64,000 bases of DNA from Cytobacillus sp. S13-E01 (GTDB lineage Bacteria; Bacillota; Bacilli; Bacillales; Bacillaceae_L). Shown in pieces: positions 60,721 through 64,000 of this stretch (its first letter is position 1; each line of letters starts with the position of its first letter). Under the pieces are notes generated by a model, which searched no databases, was not told the origin of the DNA, and worked only from the letters and a program-made list of their open reading frames with translations. Made by a program: the position numbers and the translations under genes. The stretch lies in assembly GCF_029193815.1 (NCBI RefSeq), contig NZ_JARFVC010000002.1, positions 124,001-188,000 of the forward strand, read 5' to 3'.

Positions 60721-60882
60721 TTGGATAAATACAATGAAAAACAAACGCCGATCCAACAAAATTATACAATAAAGGAACTAGAAAAAGAACTTGGCACCTA
60801 TCTAACAAATACTTATAAAAAAGATGATAGTGGTGAAGGTATCGAACGTTATAATATGTTGAACGACGATAACCTTCTTTAA
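60721..60882 (+). CDS. Small protein of 53 aa, unknown function
   Basis: A TTG with GGGGGTGG 5 bases upstream opens a 54-codon frame that ends 3 bp before a good terminator. The product begins with DKYNEKQTPIQQNYTIKELE and ends GEGIERYNMLNDDNLL. It is hydrophilic and probably helical in the middle. I recognise no family. The combination of ribosome site, frame and terminator supports a real small gene divergent from nfo. Confidence 0.6.
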   Translation: MDKYNEKQTPIQQNYTIKELEKELGTYLTNTYKKDDSGEGIERYNMLNDDNLL

Positions 60883-60884
60883 TC

Positions 60885-60914
60885 AATAAAGCCAAAGTAT
60901 TGGCTTTATTTGTT
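60885..60914 (+). terminator. Terminator of the 53-aa gene
   Basis: AATAAAGCCA pairs with TGGCTTTATT (60886-60895/60901-60910), followed by TGTTTT. Confidence 0.8.
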
Positions 60915-61089
60915 TTAATATTACATTAACGCTGTCTACCGAAAAAAATGTAACCATAAAAAACAGCTTGCCCATACTATTTTTTGTGGTTAATATTATC
61001 TTTTAACCGCTTTAACTCTTCGGTCACTTTCCCCACTAATCCAAGTCTCCTTCATTTAACAATCGCTGGCCCCCCCATTGATTGAAGTT

Positions 61090-61277
61090 ACACTTTATGA
61101 ACTTATAAACGATGGAGTCAGCAACGGGCTCATAACCAATTTTCATATAGATACTGTTTGACGTTGGATTGGATCGTCGCTAATTTAGTGTATACCCCTC
61201 ATGACCAGCAGCGAAAAGGGTATGTGACAACCTGTGTAGCACATCTTAGTTCGCATCTATTAAATGAGGGATATTAA
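61090..61277. pseudogene. GNAT acetyltransferase remnant scrambled by an inversion
   Basis: On the plus strand 61188-61277 reads VYTPHDQQRKGYVTTCVAHL and SSHLLNEGY, the acetyl-CoA-binding core of a GNAT (compare VYTP-x-x-RGKGYA). On the minus strand 61090-61170 reads NPTSNSIYMKIGYEPVADSI then VYKF, which is the end of the same kind of protein. The two adjacent halves have opposite orientations, so an inversion has broken one gene. No start or full domain remains. The rest of 60914-61405 has no intact gene; a fragment read on the minus strand near 61290-61395 (HSKREYQKKKGEDDDEVQKI) looks like another remnant. Confidence 0.75.
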
Positions 61278-61405
61278 AAATAGTTTGGGATCTTTATATC
61301 TTTTGAACCTCATCATCGTCTTCACCTTTCTTTTTCTGATACTCACGTTTTGAGTGGAAGTAACTGTTCCATAGGATTCTTTTGGTTTAAAACTGCCATT
61401 ATTTC

Positions 61406-61561
61406 TTAGCCCCCAGAATTTATATATTCATTATGGAAGGCGTAGAAGATCTCTATATTCTTAGCTCGTTCAAGTAAAAATTGACTTGTCATTATTTCTA
61501 CTTTAGTATATTTCTTATTTTCAGGCAGAACGGAAATTTCCCTCAACATCTCAGTAAACAT
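61406..61561 (-). CDS. Small hypothetical protein, 51 aa
   Basis: The ATG at 61561 has AGAGG about 7 bases upstream. The product reads MFTEMLREISVLPENKKYTK and then VEIMTSQFLLERAKNIEIFY and ends EYINSGG. It looks like coding sequence (no low complexity, amphipathic helix) but I recognise no family. It lies in a stretch of decayed genes, so it may be a fragment of a longer ancestral gene. Confidence 0.4.
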   Translation of the reverse strand: MFTEMLREISVLPENKKYTKVEIMTSQFLLERAKNIEIFYAFHNEYINSGG

Positions 61562-61621
61562 TAATCAAGCCTCTTCATTAATTTTCGGGATAAATTATGT
61601 GAAATTATTCCAATATTAACA

Positions 61622-61650
61622 CGAAAATCCCCAAACTGGGGACTTTTTTA
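61622..61650. terminator. Terminator of the molybdopterin oxidoreductase gene
   Basis: AATCCCC (61624-61630) pairs with GGGGACTT (61636-61643), with an A/T run on each side; it overlaps the end of the oxidoreductase gene. Confidence 0.7.
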
Positions 61651-63993
61651 AACATTTACTTCCAATTCTTCAATACGTTTCTCGACGTACCTTATGTCTT
61701 TATGAGCATGGAAGGTTTCTGCTTTTTCTACAATGGCGGTCGTATTGTACTCGGGTATTTTAGCATACTTCTCATAAATACCCTTTTGCATTAAAACGTT
61801 TCCTTCAGGCCAGTAAACGGCAATATTCCCTTCCTTTGTATTCTCAATTTTCGCACGCCCTTGTAAAGTACCATGCTGATTATACAAAACAATAGGGTCT
61901 CCGTTTTTGATAGCCAGCTTTCTAGCATCCTCCAAGTTTATTAGAATATCATTACGGTCAGCATTATTAAATGGATCATGACTTGAATAGATCATAGAAT
62001 TAAACTGTTTTCCTCTTCGTGTTGTCACATTAAAATGACCTTCTGTTTTTCGCCCCTCAGGATTGTCAATCGGAATTAGATTACCTCTTCCATCCGTTGT
62101 AGGACAGACTCCATCCTCACATAACCAAGCTCCACCCCATTGGAAAACATCACCTGTTTTTTTTAGTTTTTGTATACCTTCATAATTCCGATTAGCTACT
62201 GCAATTTCATTTCTAATTTCTTGGGTACTTTTAAAATGTATTAAATGCTTCTTATCTGGATAGCACCTTTTCGCTAGGTCAACATAAATCTCCCATTCAG
62301 GTCTCGCTTCTTCAATTCTTGGCCCTTTTATTTCAGGGCTAAAATAAACCATTCTCTCCGTACTTGTAGAAGTTCCACCACCTGGTTGTTCATACCGAGT
62401 CATGGCAGGTAGTATAATCACTTCTTCCTTTGCATCAAGGAGCGTTGATGTATTTAAAATAATATCTTGATGGACCCTAAGTTCGACATTTTCAAGCGCT
62501 TGTTTAATGAACTCAGGATTTGGCATCGTTTCTAGGAAGTTTCCGCCACTTGTATAAAAAACCTTTGTTTGGTTTGGATGATCATTATCTAGTACCATAT
62601 TTTCTATCATATTACCAATCGGTTCCCCTTGCCATTTTGGTATTGAAAAACCCCAAATTTCTTCAACTCTATTTATATTCTCCGTATCAAAATCACTTCC
62701 TGGTAGAACAAAAGGATCTGCCCCCATCTCACCAGAACCTTGCACCCCACTATGACCTCTTATTGGCATAACACCACATTTTTCACGTCCAAGAAAGCCT
62801 CTAAGCATAGCGAGGTTTGCCACTTGTGAAATATTATCAGTTCCAAAGCGATGCTGTGTAAGACCCATACTCCAAATAAATACTGCTGACTTTGAAGAAG
62901 CAAGCAATTTGGCAAACTCTATTATTCTTACTTTTGGTAGTCCTGACGACTTTTCAATTTCTTCCCATTTTTGTTTTCGTATATGTCTTTTCAAGTCCAT
63001 ATAGCCATTCGTATGCTTGTTCACAAAATCATGGTTTATTGCTGATCCTCTATTTTCTTCTTCCATTTCAAACCATGTCTTCATGACACCATTCATAAAA
63101 GCAATATCACCACCGATATTTACCTGGTACGTATCATCTACTATTTTCGTTCCAAATAGTGCACTCTCTGGTATGGACGGAATCCAATACTTTTCCATTG
63201 AAGGTTCAGTGTACGGATTAATCATGATAATCTTTGTTCCCGCTTTTTTTGCGGCATACATATATTTTGTTGACACTGGTTGATTATTTGCTGCTACTGA
63301 CCCCCAAAATACCAAAACATCAGTCCCAATCCAATCTTTATAATTGCAGCTAGATGCTCCAATACCTAATGAACGTTTTAGAGCTGTTTTACTTGGAGAA
63401 TGACAAATTCTAGAGGCATTATCAATATTATTTGTTCCTAAAAATCTGGCAACCTTTGAGGCCGTATAGTATGATTCATTGGTAATACCTCGTGAAGTTA
63501 AATAAAATGCAAGCTGTTTTGGATCGATGCCTGTTATTTTTTTTGCAATACGATCTAATGCTTCATCCCAAGAGATTCTCGAAAAATTCGTCTCACCTTT
63601 TTTTCTCGATAACGGAAACGGAATTCTCCCTAGTTTTCTTAATTGGGTACTATCTAGTTTCTTTAATTCTTCTAAGCTAGTAAACCACTTAGAATCAATC
63701 GCCGACATTGTGTTTAAACGCAATACATTTAACCTAGTAGTACAAAGATGAGGCCCAGTTAATGTTTGATCCTGCAATCCTGACACACCGAGGGCACAAC
63801 CATCACAAACGCCCTGAGTTAGAATTCGATAAGCATATGGAAGATTATCTTTATTTTCTACAGCAACCTTTAGTGTATCTTTTATATGATGCGGTTTAAC
63901 CTTCCCAATTCCCATCGGTGCCAAGCTTGCCCATAATGAAGGCTGAAGAGATTTATCTAGTTTAATAGGTCCTGTATGCTTTGTTTTCCCCAT
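61648..63993 (-). CDS. FdhF/YdeP-family molybdopterin oxidoreductase
   Basis: This is a 781-residue molybdenum enzyme of the formate dehydrogenase-like group. The N-terminal GVCDGCALGVSG with Cys63, Cys66 and Cys84 may hold an iron-sulfur cluster. NASRICHSPSKTALKRS places Cys197 at the position taken by Sec in E. coli FdhF (ARV-U-HGPS). MGD-binding regions follow (LVFWGSVAANNQPVS, MLRGFLGREKCGVMPIRGHS, PAMTRYEQPGGGTSTSTERM), with a C-terminal molybdopterin dinucleotide domain. YdeP-type proteins form their own subgroup, without FdhD necessarily adjacent, and their substrate is uncertain. The ATG lies 7 bp from the window edge, so its promoter is not visible. Confidence 0.88.
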   Translation of the reverse strand: MGKTKHTGPIKLDKSLQPSLWASLAPMGIGKVKPHHIKDTLKVAVENKDNLPYAYRILTQGVCDGCALGVSGLQDQTLTGPHLCTTRLNVLRLNTMSAIDSKWFTSLEELKKLDSTQLRKLGRIPFPLSRKKGETNFSRISWDEALDRIAKKITGIDPKQLAFYLTSRGITNESYYTASKVARFLGTNNIDNASRICHSPSKTALKRSLGIGASSCNYKDWIGTDVLVFWGSVAANNQPVSTKYMYAAKKAGTKIIMINPYTEPSMEKYWIPSIPESALFGTKIVDDTYQVNIGGDIAFMNGVMKTWFEMEEENRGSAINHDFVNKHTNGYMDLKRHIRKQKWEEIEKSSGLPKVRIIEFAKLLASSKSAVFIWSMGLTQHRFGTDNISQVANLAMLRGFLGREKCGVMPIRGHSGVQGSGEMGADPFVLPGSDFDTENINRVEEIWGFSIPKWQGEPIGNMIENMVLDNDHPNQTKVFYTSGGNFLETMPNPEFIKQALENVELRVHQDIILNTSTLLDAKEEVIILPAMTRYEQPGGGTSTSTERMVYFSPEIKGPRIEEARPEWEIYVDLAKRCYPDKKHLIHFKSTQEIRNEIAVANRNYEGIQKLKKTGDVFQWGGAWLCEDGVCPTTDGRGNLIPIDNPEGRKTEGHFNVTTRRGKQFNSMIYSSHDPFNNADRNDILINLEDARKLAIKNGDPIVLYNQHGTLQGRAKIENTKEGNIAVYWPEGNVLMQKGIYEKYAKIPEYNTTAIVEKAETFHAHKDIRYVEKRIEELEVNV

Positions 63994-64000
63994 ATGATCT

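Noticed and set aside
60698-60895. 65-codon minus-strand frame opposite the 53-aa gene
   Set aside because: The plus-strand frame has the ribosome site and terminator; this one has neither.
61648-63993. Selenocysteine in the formate dehydrogenase-like enzyme
   Set aside because: The codon at the Sec position is a normal Cys codon and the frame has no internal TGA.

Overview
The window is a low-GC stretch of a Bacillaceae chromosome. The evidence is gene content (HelD, YojN/YojO-like pair, NrnB-like, YdjO-like, UPF0316/YebE-like, a SpoIID-family protein, heterodimeric ABC exporter), strong Shine-Dalgarno sites with frequent GTG/TTG starts, and intergenic hairpin repeats of Bacillaceae type. 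It carries no rRNA, tRNA, CRISPR array, intact insertion sequence or prophage. The genus cannot be fixed from the sequence alone.

Layout. 1-4 kb: 5' part of hutU, a small XRE regulator, a type I toxin with a convergent antisense RNA, a frameshifted small gene, and an ECF sigma/anti-sigma pair. 4-11 kb: a REC-AraC regulator with Glu at the phospho-acceptor position, Mug-type glycosylase, secreted glucosaminidase, HelD, and a SpoIID-family protein. 11-18 kb: a HesB/IscA-like gene with an in-frame UGA, a CysJ-like reductase without flavodoxin domain, an MhqO-like dioxygenase with an AraC regulator, and a nitrilase-GNAT-GNAT operon. 18-24 kb: AAA ATPase, K+ channel, the DUF350 / ATP-grasp / lipoprotein operon, and the first of two acidic paralogues. 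24-38 kb: heterodimeric ABC exporter, cyclophilin lipoprotein, M20 and M42 peptidases, a metalloprotease-like protein, a structured RNA candidate, a cNMP-CBS-DUF294 protein with a DnaQ-type exonuclease, a LysM-CAP protein, and a prolyl oligopeptidase remnant. 37-48 kb: FNR-controlled narK, PepF, YebE-like, aminotransferase, lipoprotein, cupredoxin, YdjO-like beside a broken csp gene, second acidic paralogue, and a 0.8-kb gene-free segment bounded by inverted repeats. 48-64 kb: PLA2-like protein, two MFS transporters, YojO/YojN, NrnB, second PepF, MATE pump, endonuclease IV, scrambled GNAT remnants, and a YdeP-type molybdopterin oxidoreductase.

How the genes fit together: most are independent housekeeping, stress and transport units of one to three genes. 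Real operons are ECF/anti-sigma, nitrilase/GNAT/GNAT, lipoprotein/ATP-grasp/DUF350, the ABC pair, DUF294/exonuclease, and MoxR ATPase/VWA protein. The most notable observation is the HesB/IscA-like gene at 11391-11666. Its only internal stop is a UGA at the position where HesB-like selenoproteins carry Sec, followed at the right distance by a hairpin that fits a bacterial SECIS. Next are a complete TxpA/BsrE-like toxin-antitoxin locus, a compact three-way-junction RNA at 33.1 kb, and several decayed genes and dispersed palindromic repeats.
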